Made by a program: the position numbers and the translations under genes. A DNA stretch of 64,000 bases, taken from positions 1 to 64,000 of the forward strand of contig JABVXU010000146.1 of assembly GCA_013365365.1 (NCBI GenBank), in the 5' to 3' direction. This document shows positions 25,301 through 34,700 of this stretch, piece by piece. The notes under the pieces were generated by a model, which was not told the DNA's origin, made no database searches, and worked only from the letters and a program-made list of their open reading frames with translations. This DNA is from Cruorifilaria tuberocauda (taxonomy: Eukaryota > Nematoda > Chromadorea > Rhabditida > Onchocercidae). How positions within the stretch are numbered: position 1 is the first letter of the stretch; each line of letters begins with the position of its first letter.

Positions 25301-28300
25301 ACAAAGCTGAAATACGTTGAAATCCTAACTATTATCTATTTATCGGTATATGAACAGTTCTAATTAATATTCCTGAAGATTACATAAGTTGCAAAAAGTT
25401 CAAATATAAATTTTCCTCCGCAAATGAGTGATATATTAATTTCATAACAGTCTGAGCAAAACAATTTCCAAAGTTCATAATTAATAAAACCAGAATTTTA
25501 AGATTATTTTTTTTGTCGCGAAATTTACTCGTAAATTTCAAACATACTTTTATATAAAACTGAGATACTTTGAAATGAAAAAAAACGCTAAAAATTAGCC
25601 AACCATTCCCGATGATTATGTTTAAATGGAAATTTTAGAAGTAGTAAATTTAAAATACGAAATGTTCAAATCCGGGAATTATTTGAAATTCAATCATGAA
25701 AAAATATTTCGTAGCATTAAATAAAATTATAAAATTTTTTTTTCTTTTTTAAGAAATTTCACAAATTTTATCAATAAAATTTTACTGTTCCCAAAAAATT
25801 GTTTATCATGTAAAAGGGAAAATTTTGCGGATCGGAAGATTCTTTCTTACCAGGAGAAGGTTCATTAGCGCTGCTTTAGAAAAAGCATTCAGCGCCTGCT
25901 TACATTTCATCCAATCCAATCCATTTCACATTCTTCAGACCCCTAGCAATAATTTCTGGAAGCAATCAACCAAAATGATCCTCTTCATACTGAAGTACTT
26001 ACTACCATCACTACCACCAGTAATCATTGAAATTTATAAAGTTATACTAACAAAACTTATCATAGCTTGTTGTTTGATCTTTAAATTAAGTATTAAAATT
26101 ATAAATAATATTTAAATATTCATTAAAATTACATCAAAATATTACTCAATTTGAATTTAATTTAATTTGAAATTTTTTAATTTGAAATATTTCGAATGAA
26201 CAAATTATTCAATTTGTATGATTTTCACAGTTACTAATAACAGGTAGAACAAAAAGATATTAACTTTAAGAAAATATTTATGAGTTCAATATCATTTATA
26301 TCATTGAATTATGAGGAATTACGCTTTGACGTTCTTTTTTTCCGCATTTCCGGTAATTCAATCCGTTCAATCCGCTGGATTCTTCTTCATGCATATCAAA
26401 AGAAAGCTTATTGAAGCAATTTCTTGAAGCAATATGAACGAAGAATAGTACGGAATTTTTCAAGAGTCTTCTTTTCAATGCTTTTCATCAAAATGATTCA
26501 TCACAAAAAGCATTTTCATTTATAAAAATTTTCGATGGAAAATTTTCTCTTCACCTAATTTCTTTTTTTAGAATTAAGAATTGGATTAGATAACAAGAAT
26601 GCGGGAAAAGTGCAAAAGAAATTCACATTATCATGAAATATTTCAAAGAATTAAGTAATAATTTACGAATTTATAAATGATAATTTGTGTTGCATATGAA
26701 TGAGAAAGAATTCAATTTTGTGAAAGTAAACCTAACAATACGGGCCTTAATTAATTAAACATATTTCATACTTTGCAAATTATAAATGCTTCAAAGAAAA
26801 ATTTTGAAAGCCATCAATTCCTGAAATTCTTATCATTCATTTCATCAATTGATTTATTCCAATTTCCTATGAATTGAATAACATTTCATGGGAGAATTCT
26901 CAATCTTCACTTCTCTGTTCAATAGCATTTCATCATCATGCTAAACAGTTAATCAGATATAGAATTTATCCATGCTGATACTCAACCTAATTATATAAAC
27001 CTTAACCAAGCATATTCATTCACTCATTCATTTGATACCTATTAAAATAAACGTAAGAAGATTAATGAATTTCTGAAATAAATAAATCACGCGACTTATA
27101 TATTACTTTTCCATGAGATAGAAGTAGAAGTATTGAAAGAAATCGAAAGTTATTCATCGAATTTACAATTCATTCTCATTTTTTCTATTTTTTATTTTGT
27201 TCTACCTAGCTTTCTACGTACGAATATTTGAAAATTTATTGCATATAAAAAGTGATTTTCCCGCATCTAACTTGAACAAAAGCTAGATTATGAAGTTCCG
27301 AATGATAAGATTTAGTAATGGAAACATTCTTTCAACCCTTCCCTTATCAATTTCATATCATTCATTACATATCACTTGGTCCTTCCACCTTGACTGTAAG
27401 CCTTTTGATCTCACTAAATCAAAAATTTCGAATTTATCTGCAAACAAAACATATATAATTATACATCCTGTATTCATTTCATTTTTACTGATAAGCTTCT
27501 TTGGGTTAATTAATTTATAAACTTTAATTACAAGTATTTGTGCTTATTAATTTGAGAAAAAGAGCTGAAATCAGTAATCTTTCATACTGAAATATTTTAT
27601 TGAGAAGAAAAATAATTGTCCATTGGTAAAATGATTATATACTTTGAACTTATATTTTATATTTATACGATAAAGGCATTGATAAAATCAATATAAAATT
27701 TCAAAAATTTAAATTATTATTAGTTTTTGTAAATTTCATGCCTGAAATAATTTTGAATTTTGATTGTTCAATCTTAGCTTCCGAAATAGAATACCATCCT
27801 GTATTCATAGAGTTAGCTGCTAATAAATAAACAAACGAATTTCCACTTATAGTCTGCTGGAAATTCTCAGCTATCCGTACTCTATCCTGATTTAAAATTG
27901 CCTTAGCTACCACCATCAAATGATAAAGTATCAGTGCTATCAGCACTCCAATCAATTAATTTCCTTAGCAGCACCACATTGCTCATGAAATATTGGTCTC
28001 TTCAACAAGAACCGTCGAATACTTCCATTTTCCGACCTCTCTTCCTTCCTTTTCTGATCAGCAGCGTAGATAATGCTGGGAAAAGTGAAACTGTGAATGA
28101 ATTCCCATCTTCAAGCATCCTCCTCTTCTTATCTTTCTCCTCTCTCCCTCTCTCATGTTATCCTCTCTTTATCTTTCTAGATATATGCAAATTTCTTCTG
28201 AAATCTTTAATTCTCATCAAATTTCAAGAATTTGCTTGATTTGATATTATAATCTTTCGTCATCCTATCATGAGAAAGCTGTCATATCAAATTCTCCTCA

Positions 28301-29851
28301 ATTCAGATTGAATCCAAAATGATGCAATTTTCTCTCTTATGCCATTATTTCATAGATCATATTTCTCAATTCTAAATTTATGCAAATTTAAATCAACTTT
28401 CCAATGCCACTAAGAAACGATGAAGAATTTTTCTCGAAGATTGATAATGATGGAATTAAAATTCAACAGATACGATATAAAGTGTAAAGCAAAATAGTCA
28501 TCTATTAAAAGATTTCAACGAAATTTCTCCTTTAACTTCGTATTTTCCACAGAATACAAAAGAAAAAGTTCATTTTATCATTTTCCGTTACGCCAGAAAG
28601 CAATAAACAACATATAGCAATAAACGTTGTATGTTAATTAATTAGTAATTGCATGACTTTACTTACGTCAATTTTGAGATGCAACGTGAAACTCTTCATT
28701 TACAAATAATTTTGTAACACGAAAACTCTTCGTCAATAATATTATTTTTATTTCTTCTTTGTCTATAAAAAATAAAGAAAGGGATTATCCGATTCTCTCT
28801 TCTCGTTTATCGTAATTTCCATCTCGATGAAAACCCATCCATCAGTTAGCCGCATGGTAATGAAAAATTATTCACCAATGAATCACTGATACTATCTAAC
28901 TATCAGTAATCAAAGCATTCGTATGATTCCATGCAAGATATGTGAGTGACATCGTAGCAATAAGTAGTAAGAAAAAAACGAAGAATCATCTAATACTATA
29001 CACTTATCGATTTCATTTAACTTGAAATAGTAAATTAATAGAATTAATTATTTCTAAGTTAAAGTTTATAACAAAATTCAAAATGAAAAGCATACATAAT
29101 TACTAATTTCATCATAGAAATACTGAATAAAAATGAAATTACAATTTATCAATTGGAATGAAAAATAAAACTATCAGTTCTGATAATCTTGTTAGATAAT
29201 ATGGAAAATTTATTATTCTTAATTAATAGTTTAATTTTAGCAGTAGAAAAATTTAACCGTTAAAAATTAAATGCTAGCATTTTGTATAATTAAATGCTTT
29301 ATACGAATTTTCTCTCCAACAAATACTTCAATTAATGACATCAAAGAGTTATGATCCGAAAGAATAGGGTGGTAATGATCAAATTGCTAAATTAATTAAA
29401 TTCATGATAAAATTTGATAGTATGATTACATCATGAAATCAAAGATTAGCAATAATTAAATTTGTTTCGTTCTATGCTAAATGAGGAAAAGTCTAATATC
29501 CATAAACCATTCCCATATGAAATACTGTACTATGAAATTCGAATAGAAGTAATTGAATTTTTATGTCTCTGCTACAAATTGAAATATATAATATCTATTT
29601 CTAGCTATTTTTTCAAATTTTAAATAGTTCGAATTTTTCAAAGAGACAATTTCAAATTAAGCTTATTAGATTCTATAATTCAAACTTAAAGAAAAAGTAA
29701 AGTAACAAAATGGGAACTAACCAGACTCTGTTGTTGTTGTTGTTGTCGTTGTTATTGTTGCTAACGGTGATTGTTGTGATAATTCGATTTCTGCTTTCAA
29801 TTTTATCACCAATGAAAGTAGAAATGAAATCAATAACTTATCTGCTAACAT
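4640..29851 (-). CDS. lat-1: Latrophilin-like adhesion GPCR (LAT-1), whole gene
   Basis: Complete adhesion GPCR, rebuilt from phase-consistent exons. Latrophilins act at the cell surface in neurons and embryonic tissue; in C. elegans LAT-1 is tied to tissue polarity, pharyngeal pumping and reproduction, and nematode latrophilins were reported to bind the anthelmintic emodepside. The isoform using exons 13709-13827 and 5638-5758 sums to 3138 nt (1045 aa). Order: signal peptide 1-20; Thr-rich spacer; SUEL/RBL lectin domain about 52-139; Ser/Thr linker; HRM about 197-252; GAIN about 255-545 with GPS cleavage predicted between Leu535 and Thr536 (H-L|T); TM1-TM7 about 550-800; cytoplasmic tail with a proline run. 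Two positions have mutually exclusive exons, so isoforms of 1026 and 1042 aa are also predicted. The 1014-aa size I recall for C. elegans LAT-1 is close. Introns 1 and 2 are very large (8.5 and about 6.4-7.2 kb). Confidence 0.95.
5638..5758 (-). CDS. lat-1: lat-1 alternative tail exon A
   Basis: Acceptor ttttacag, donor GTAAAG. Starts in phase 0 and ends with one base, 121 nt. It encodes a cytoplasmic segment (YPSMSEKYPALPAPR, then VAAIDPRYNN). By phase it must join directly to the exon at 7960-8130 and cannot follow exon B; used after B it hits a stop within about 20 codons. SEKYPALPA resembles SDKYSALLA at exon B, suggesting exon duplication. Confidence 0.75.
7108..7171 (-). CDS. lat-1: lat-1 alternative tail exon B
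   Basis: Acceptor gcgataag, donor GTTCGT, 64 nt, starting in phase 0 and ending with one base, exactly as exon A does. It encodes YSALLASQQAHLIHEKIHER with a helical, basic/His-rich character unlike exon A. The donor is weaker than that of exon A. The open frame extends upstream of the acceptor (SGKSDK), but the next upstream AG gives the wrong phase. It could instead be a rarely used or cryptic exon. Confidence 0.55.
7960..8130 (-). CDS. lat-1: lat-1 exon: juxtamembrane tail after TM7
   Basis: Acceptor ttttttaag, donor GTAAGC, 171 nt, phase 0 to 0. It opens LHKDYRKWVKHVSW, matching the vertebrate latrophilin post-TM7 segment (pattern VHKEYSK), and continues with a Ser-rich cytoplasmic stretch (QAVSSSSSTASELL). 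Joined to the exon ending at 8345, the spacing from TM7 equals that of vertebrate latrophilins. Confidence 0.9.
8345..8513 (-). CDS. lat-1: lat-1 exon: TM6-TM7
   Basis: Acceptor atttcag; the first base completes an Arg codon. It encodes TM6 with the family motif LGLTWTFGFLW, an outer loop, and TM7 (IIMAYAFTIMNSLQGLFIFL) with FHVTFNDR at its end. The donor GTTCGT after FNDR was chosen over the GTTACT after LFH because it restores the six residues expected before LHKDYRKW. Confidence 0.92.
8855..9092 (-). CDS. lat-1: lat-1 exon: TM4-TM5
   Basis: Acceptor taatttag, donor GTATGG. It encodes TM4 (FPLSVVAISIWFDRF), the second outer loop with YGTERHCWL holding the conserved loop Cys, and TM5 (LAFVGPVAIILFCNTVFLV), then loop 3. 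YGTERHCWL closely matches vertebrate latrophilins (YGTEKACWL). Confidence 0.93.
9351..9504 (-). CDS. lat-1: lat-1 exon: TM3
   Basis: Acceptor tttttag, with some uncertainty in the run of T, donor GTAAGC. It encodes CCSIVAGVLHYFFLAAFSWM and then LEGFELYYMLIKVF, the family TM3 signature (FFLAAF-W-LEG--LY-M). It ends with one base that joins GA to give Gly. Confidence 0.93.
9930..10136 (-). CDS. lat-1: lat-1 exon: TM1-TM2
   Basis: Acceptor cattttag, donor GTATGA. Phase 0 to 0, 69 codons. It starts LTIGHNIALTFITYAGC, the tethered-agonist/TM1 approach, then TM1 (IISIICLLLSLFAF) and TM2 with IHKNLCFSLLIAEVVFLGG, the family TM2 signature (IHKNLC-NL-IAE). It ends QTQNS. Confidence 0.93.
10304..10339. 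repeat. Compound (CT)n(AC)n microsatellite
   Basis: Lies in the 439-bp lat-1 intron between the GPS exon and the TM1 exon. A CT run turns directly into an AC run. Confidence 0.9.
10576..10740 (-). CDS. lat-1: lat-1 exon: GPS motif of the GAIN domain
   Basis: Acceptor atatcag, donor GTCAGT, 55 codons. It carries the complete GPS: CVWWNRS, then GCMVN, then HTVCHCNHLTYFAVLM, with all four Cys and both Trp in place. The H-L|T cleavage tripeptide is intact, so autoproteolysis into N- and C-terminal fragments is expected, leaving TYFAVLM as the start of the tethered agonist. Confidence 0.95.
11127..11344 (-). CDS. lat-1: lat-1 exon: GAIN domain, subdomain B
   Basis: Donor GTATAG. The acceptor gatag (before 11344) was chosen because it supplies the two bases completing Val after the previous exon; the acceptor 25 bases further upstream breaks phase. 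It encodes beta-strand-rich sequence (AKVLYVAYSSIGKYLQP, IASKIVSLSIIN, LHKPVIITFSTE) typical of the strands before the GPS. Confidence 0.88.
11521..11652 (-). CDS. lat-1: lat-1 exon: GAIN domain
   Basis: Acceptor actttcag, donor GTTTGC, 132 nt. It starts with two bases making Asp with the previous exon (NT-DVELEISAVRVHDY). The acceptor 16 bases upstream would run into a stop, so this one is preferred. It ends ALTLRNNAI. Confidence 0.85.
12091..12274 (-). CDS. lat-1: lat-1 exon: GAIN subdomain A helices
   Basis: Acceptor cttgcag, donor GTATAA. It encodes amphipathic helices (LVVESVNNMAKESQTLAWND, then RMIADQLMSVVDQVSM) as in GAIN subdomain A. Starts in phase 0 and ends with one base. Confidence 0.9.
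12433..12613 (-). CDS. lat-1: lat-1 exon: start of GAIN domain
   Basis: Acceptor taatttaag, donor GTATCA. It encodes EFLQEIQQRTRRESLIGGDL, then ITLSHAIKLLIPA, the helical start of GAIN. The first base completes Gly with the HRM exon, and it ends in phase 0 (DKFVE). Confidence 0.9.
12731..12946 (-). CDS. lat-1: lat-1 exon: hormone-receptor motif (HRM)
   Basis: Acceptor atttgaag, donor GTATGA, 216 nt. It encodes an HRM: LLCDMITERDIDWPKT, then CPIGSTGYAEWICGSDGHW and LSRCISTW, with the Cys pattern and the W-P, G-A-W-C style core of the family. It starts with one base and ends with two, matching both neighbours. Confidence 0.93.
13052..13163 (-). CDS. lat-1: lat-1 exon: Thr-rich linker
   Basis: Acceptor tttttgcag, donor GTAAGT, 112 nt. 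It encodes a Thr-rich spacer (RTTVTPLTTAKFNTITTTNQ) between the lectin and HRM domains, a likely O-glycosylated stalk. Its two leading bases join either alternative lectin exon. Confidence 0.88.
13709..13827 (-). CDS. lat-1: lat-1 alternative lectin exon B (SUEL C-terminal half)
   Basis: Acceptor cttgtgcag, donor GTAACT, 119 nt, one base at each end. It encodes CNGYTRCSIPVNNGELG, then DPCPDTEKYLDVEFQC: the second half of a SUEL/RBL domain with the DPC and KYL carbohydrate-loop signatures. By phase it follows exon 21061-21247 directly and cannot follow the exon at 14600-14709. Confidence 0.85.
14600..14709 (-). CDS. lat-1: lat-1 alternative lectin exon A (SUEL C-terminal half)
   Basis: Acceptor caagtttag, donor GTATCA, 110 nt, one base at each end, the same phases as exon 13709-13827. 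It encodes CDDKQQCLFDVETNRFG, then DSCPGEPKYLEIVYSC: another complete second half of a SUEL domain, about one third identical to the other copy, with DSC in place of DPC. Either exon completes the first half encoded at 21061-21247. Confidence 0.83.
14710..21060 (-). other. lat-1 intron 2 (6.35 kb)
   Basis: Intron between the two halves of the lectin domain. It contains AG-rich microsatellites (about 15463-15533, 18058-18092, 20382-20405) and a short inverted repeat near 15346-15368 (AAATAAGCT with loop TTC). No other exon-like frame is recognised. Confidence 0.6.
15463..15533. repeat. AG microsatellite in lat-1 intron 2
   Basis: AG dinucleotide runs with GGGAGG and AAAT interruptions. Confidence 0.9.
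21061..21247 (-). CDS. lat-1: lat-1 exon: SUEL/RBL lectin domain, N-terminal half
   Basis: Acceptor ttttttgcag, donor GTTAGC, 187 nt. It encodes ITVQKIFCEGEEANLECPIG, then IAIRLANYGR and LCNPSHRTDLSTTC, the first half of a SUEL domain (C-E-G---L-CP-G--I-I--ANYGR). Its last two bases (AG) give Ser with lectin exon A or Arg with exon B. Confidence 0.93.
21248..29721 (-). other. lat-1 intron 1 (8.5 kb)
   Basis: Separates the signal-peptide exon from the lectin domain. Mostly AT-rich. A less AT-rich block lies at about 24700-24970 and could be a control element. CT-rich microsatellites occur near 22070-22095 and 23010-23030. A minus-strand 84-codon frame (27701-27955) is not recognised as real. 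Confidence 0.55.
29722..29851 (-). CDS. lat-1: lat-1 exon 1: start codon and signal peptide
   Basis: ATG at 29851 starts MLADKLLISFLLSLVIKLKA, a typical signal peptide (positive, then hydrophobic, then small residues), followed by ELSQQSPLATITTTTTTTTES with a run of Thr. Donor GTTAGT. It ends with one base that makes Asp with the lectin exon. The Thr run is encoded by an ACA repeat that may vary in length. Confidence 0.85.
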
Positions 29852-31240
29852 GATAATAAAGCTGATGATATAATCAGAATGGTTTAGCTTGTATCCAACA
29901 TTGTCAAATAGTAATTAGCATACGAATAGCGATAGCGATGTTCGCCTACTTTTAGCAATTCCAGCAGAATATTTGTCGTAATACAAATAGTAAAGTTAGC
30001 TTTCAGAATTACCGGATGAAGAAATTTCTTCCTGATAGACCGGATAACTGATGGAGTGATACGTTCCTGTAATTCACCATCAAATAAACGGAAATCTAGA
30101 AAAAGGTAAATAATAAAAATCAGTAGGAGGGATTTATTTTATCCATTATGTATGCATTTTGGGGCGGGGCACAATAGAAGCTACTATTGATTGTTTTAAC
30201 TTTATTTAGATATATCGGTCCTATTTTAAGATCTAAACTCGAATATACAATAGTTAGCTCTAAAGAAATTTCTATTAAATAGTTTGAAGCTGACAATTCA
30301 ATAGATAATCATTAATAGGAAATGGAATTCATATTTTTGGAAATTATTGAAGATTGAGATACGAAATATTATAATTAATTATTATTTAATTGGGAAGCTA
30401 ACAGAAGCTAACATTTTCTTCTCTTTAATTAACTCAAAGTAATCAATAATTATAATAAAAAATGAGAAATGGCATTATCCATTCTTAAGATTTAACGGAA
30501 GAGAAGAGAATAGATAATTCGTCAGCTTATCCTATCAAATCACACGAGAAGAATAACGTTTCCTTTAATAGTTCAGTTTCTAGATCAAGCATTTTTGTCA
30601 AGCAATTTTACTTCAAGCCAATAGTCAACAAAAGATATTTCAAATAACACCGATAAAAAAAAAGATAATCTTATCATTTTTTACTTTTGTGTATTACAAT
30701 ACAAATTTCGAAACAACAAAATCAGTTGCAGTAATAAACTGCAAGCGATCAGATATAATGAACTGTAAGTAACCGATCAAGTGATTACAACTTAGACACT
30801 GAACAGTGAGTAATTAGTGAAATGATCATAAATTGGATCATGAAAGGAAATTATCAAATGGTGATAACTTGGAAATTTGATCACATGATCATAATTCAAT
30901 GCAAATCACTGAAAAAAGTCAACAGAATTCTATGATCAGATATTTTGAAACATACGTTTATATGACAGAAGACATAAAAAGTCTATTTAAAGTATAAAGC
31001 ATTGAAAACAATAGGGAAAGATGGGAGAAAAAGGAAAAAAGGATAAATAAAAAATTTTTTTTGAGTATTCAATTTATTGATAAAAGGAATTCTCAGATCG
31101 ATGGAATAGTTTGTTGATAATTGCTTTGCTAAAGGAAAGAGTGAAATTGCAAATGTTTAATTTCAAAGAAAGGTGGTAATGTGTAAATTTAATTGGAAAT
31201 TAAATGAAGATTTAAAGAATTTCAATAAAAGAGAATAACG
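29852..31240. other. lat-1 upstream flank (promoter-side)
   Basis: Immediately 5' of the lat-1 start on the minus strand. It includes a 69-codon minus-strand open stretch (29884-30095) preceded by the acceptor tttttctag, described under findings. No TATA box or trans-splice leader site can be assigned with confidence. Confidence 0.4.
29884..30095 (-). other. Unexplained open segment upstream of lat-1 start
   Basis: Open from an acceptor-like tttttctag at 30096-30104 to the stop at 29884, with no Met near its beginning. The frame reads FRLFDGELQERITPSVIRSI, then a basic stretch. It is less AT-rich than the surroundings. It could be a 3'-terminal exon of an unseen upstream gene, part of the lat-1 5' UTR, or chance. 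I do not recognise the protein. Confidence 0.3.
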
Positions 31241-31307
31241 TTGCGCTATTTCCATTCTATTGGCGGCAGCCAAAACAAACATTACAAATTTTATCCCATC
31301 TTGTGTG

Positions 31308-31722
31308 CATCATCATTACCATCACCACCATCATCATCATCATCATTATCATCATCATCATCATCATCATCATTATCACCAGCATTACTATCATTATTAT
31401 CACCAACATCACCACCATCATCACCATCATCATTATCATCATCATCATCATCATCATCATCATTATCACCAGCATTACTGTCATTATTATCATCACCATC
31501 ATTATTGTCACGAGCATCTCCACCATCATCATCATCATCATTATCACCATCATTACTGTCATTATTATCATCAACATCATCACCATCATTATTGTCACGA
31601 GCATCACTATCAACATCATTATCACCATCCTCATGATCGTAATCATCATTATCATCTTCGTCATCACCACCAACACCAGTACCATCATGATCATGATCAT
31701 CATCATCATCATCATCATCATC
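31308..31722. repeat. ATC/ACC trinucleotide repeat (about 415 bp)
   Basis: Impure trinucleotide array of CAT/ATC units with ACC, ATT and GTC interruptions and higher-order repeated blocks. The overlapping open frames (poly-His, poly-Ser, poly-Asp, poly-Ile, poly-Met) exist only because the repeat has few stops, and are not genes. Confidence 0.95.
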
Positions 31723-34700
31723 CAATGCAAATAGAACAGAGGAAAAAGCTTAGCTTATGCAAACATTTCAAGATTATTTTCCATACCAATCATTACCATT
31801 CCGTCTGTCAACATCATTTTCTACCTCTGTTGTTTAAAATTCCATTTCACAATTGCTACCTAACCCATTTGTATATACACGAATTTTGACAATCACTAAA
31901 ATTATATGCTGAAATTTATTAATAATCAATTATTAAAATTAATTACACGTGAACAAATCATACATTAAATATAAGCAGTAAAGGATAAACTCTGAAATAA
32001 TTAATAATGCTATATTTAACATATAAAATTTGATTTGATCCAACATAATTTTTATTTCTATCAGTAATCTAATTAAATTAAAAAAAGTTTGGAAATATTT
32101 TAATTTTAACTAATCTAAATTATAATTGTTTAGATAACTGATATGAGATAATATTGAAAAGTTTATATTTTTAGCTTGGATAATTGTTAATAAATGATAA
32201 GTAAAATTTAGCAATTTCTAAATTCACTGATACTATTAACTGCCATATTGCAACCAGTTTGATTAACCTAATCATTTCGGATAATTCTAACCGAATCGCA
32301 ATGAACAGTTCTTTTCTCGGATTCTTTGACGTAAACAGCTTAATTTATATTTGATTTATACGTAAAGTAATGGCGTAATTTTGCCGTATAATACTAAAAA
32401 AACAATAATTCAGAAAATTTTTCAAGAATAGAAACAAATTTGTAGAGCAAATTTTGTTTTTCTTCGTTTTCATTGATGAAATGATTCGTTTGACTCCGCG
32501 ATTCCATTATCAGTATCAGTGATATGAGTGATATAAGTGATTGAGGACACTGATAGAACTGATAGTGATGAATAAATGGAAAGTAAATAGTTATTGAGTG
32601 ATTTTTTTTCCAGCAAATGAGACAAATTTTTAACATTTGTAATTTTTTCTTCAAAAATTACAAATTATAATTAGCAGCGAATAGTAAACGCCTCGAGGAA
32701 TGGGAATATTTCAATTTTGATATTTCATTGCTTTTTCAAAAAATTAATGATTCCTTGAAAAATTTTTAAATTCGGACAATTTCATTTTTATAAGGCTTTG
32801 AAAATTTTTGAAATATTTAAGGAAAAGCACACATGAATATATTTTAGATTAAGGGAAAAGCAGGAAATTTGCATAGAACGATGAAATTTATCTTCTGTTT
32901 TTTTCTGATTACTGATAAAGAATTCATATTTTTCGTTTTCGCTTATTTCGCGCAAAAAAAATCAATAATCTCCTGAATACATAGTTTCTGGAGGAGGAAA
33001 ATTTTTGGCTTTTCAAAGATAATTAATAGAATAGATATTTTGGGATTGAAGTCTTAGCCGGAACAAGAAGCACCAAAGAGATTAACGAAATAAATTATAT
33101 ATAAATTTGAATTAACCATGAAGTCTATCGAGACTTTTCATTATGAACGAATCTATTAAATTGTTTAAATATTGCCTTCAAAATCAATATTTCGTTTAAT
33201 GCATCTTATTTATACCGGAATGAATACCGGGTAACGCCAGTCATCAACCGAAAGACAAGTTATTAACATTGCAATCAAACGAAAAATACAGTTTTAGAAA
33301 ATTCCTGATATGATATTGAAGAAATGTTTACAAGTCAGATCATTAAATCATTAATTAGTAATGGATATTGAATAGGAATAAGTGATCATATAATGCTGAT
33401 ATTGATTGGAATAGGAATAGGAATGATTATTAAGTATTTTAATCTTTAAATTTAGTCATTTAGTTAAATTTTTTCAAAGATATTGAAGGAATGATAGGAA
33501 AAAGATAACATTTCCTTCCTTTTTTCCTTCTCTAACGTAATTGGAATTTGAAAAATTTCTGAATGACAAGTGAAAAATCAAAAGATTAGAAAAATACTTC
33601 CAAATTCCTTTTACTTTTATTTACTTCTTTTCTTTCATAAGTATCTCTCACTTAATATACATTATCATCCATCCTTATCAAATTATTTTCAAACTTATGG
33701 AATTCTATTCCATTTAAGAAAAAGGTTTAACAGTTCAAAAAAGATAATGATGAATACTATTTGTTACAAGAAATAATAGAAATAAATACAATGATATGTA
33801 AGTGGTAAATGTTACGTTACGTGAGATATTTGTTCACGTGAGTGACATAAATACTTTAATATCATATATATGCATAATATTTACGCTTCGTAACTTATAA
33901 ACGCTTCCATCAGTATTTTATGCACACGTAGTTTACGCTTCCAATCATCTGAGTATGGTAATGAGCGTTCAGAGAATGAACAAATAAATTTTACGCTATT
34001 TATACGCATACGAGTACTTGATTTTTTATTAACAAATAATTTTTTTTCTTTAGATTGCGGGAATTTTAAGAAATCACCGACGACTCTCTTTTCTTTGCAT
34101 CATCCGAATACTATAAAGCAATTAACGAATCGTCGAATCATTAATTTAGTAATTAAAAAAACAATGGTCAGCTTTAACTCTTCATAGGATTATTAACATT
34201 ATTTAGACGAACAAAAAAAAAGAATTGAAAATATACTTTGGACAAAAAAAATCGATTTACGATATTTTATTTTTAGAATTAATATTAAATAAGGTAAGAA
34301 AAAAGTCCGAAGACTAATTCATCAATTGCAGCAAACAAAATATATTATGAATTATTGGCAAAACTTTTACTCATAATTTCATTCCTATCATTTTCCCTTA
34401 TTTACCATTCAATAAACATATCTAATAAGATTGAATTTCTAAGAAAAACCTTTTTCCTTTCCTTTTTTTCTTACCTAATATTGGTAAGCATTGATTCAGG
34501 TAATTTAAAAATATTAAATGTTTCTAATTAATCACGAGAAATTGATAAGAGCAATCAATCGATAATGCTATAATTTAACATAGTACAATGATTAATCAAA
34601 TTATTCCTATAATTATCTTTCAAAAAATTTCGTTTTATTAATGTTTAAAATATTTTTCGATCACTAAAATTGATTATTTTGTCAATAATATTGACTACTT

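Noticed and set aside
27701..27955. 84-codon minus-strand frame inside lat-1 intron 1
   Set aside because: Starts at a non-ATG codon, no known motif and no splice support. It may be chance or an old relic.
31257..31889. Long overlapping open frames on both strands (poly-His, poly-Ser, poly-Asp, poly-Ile, poly-Met)
   Set aside because: They are translations of the ATC repeat in different frames. No flanking coding signal or splice sites.
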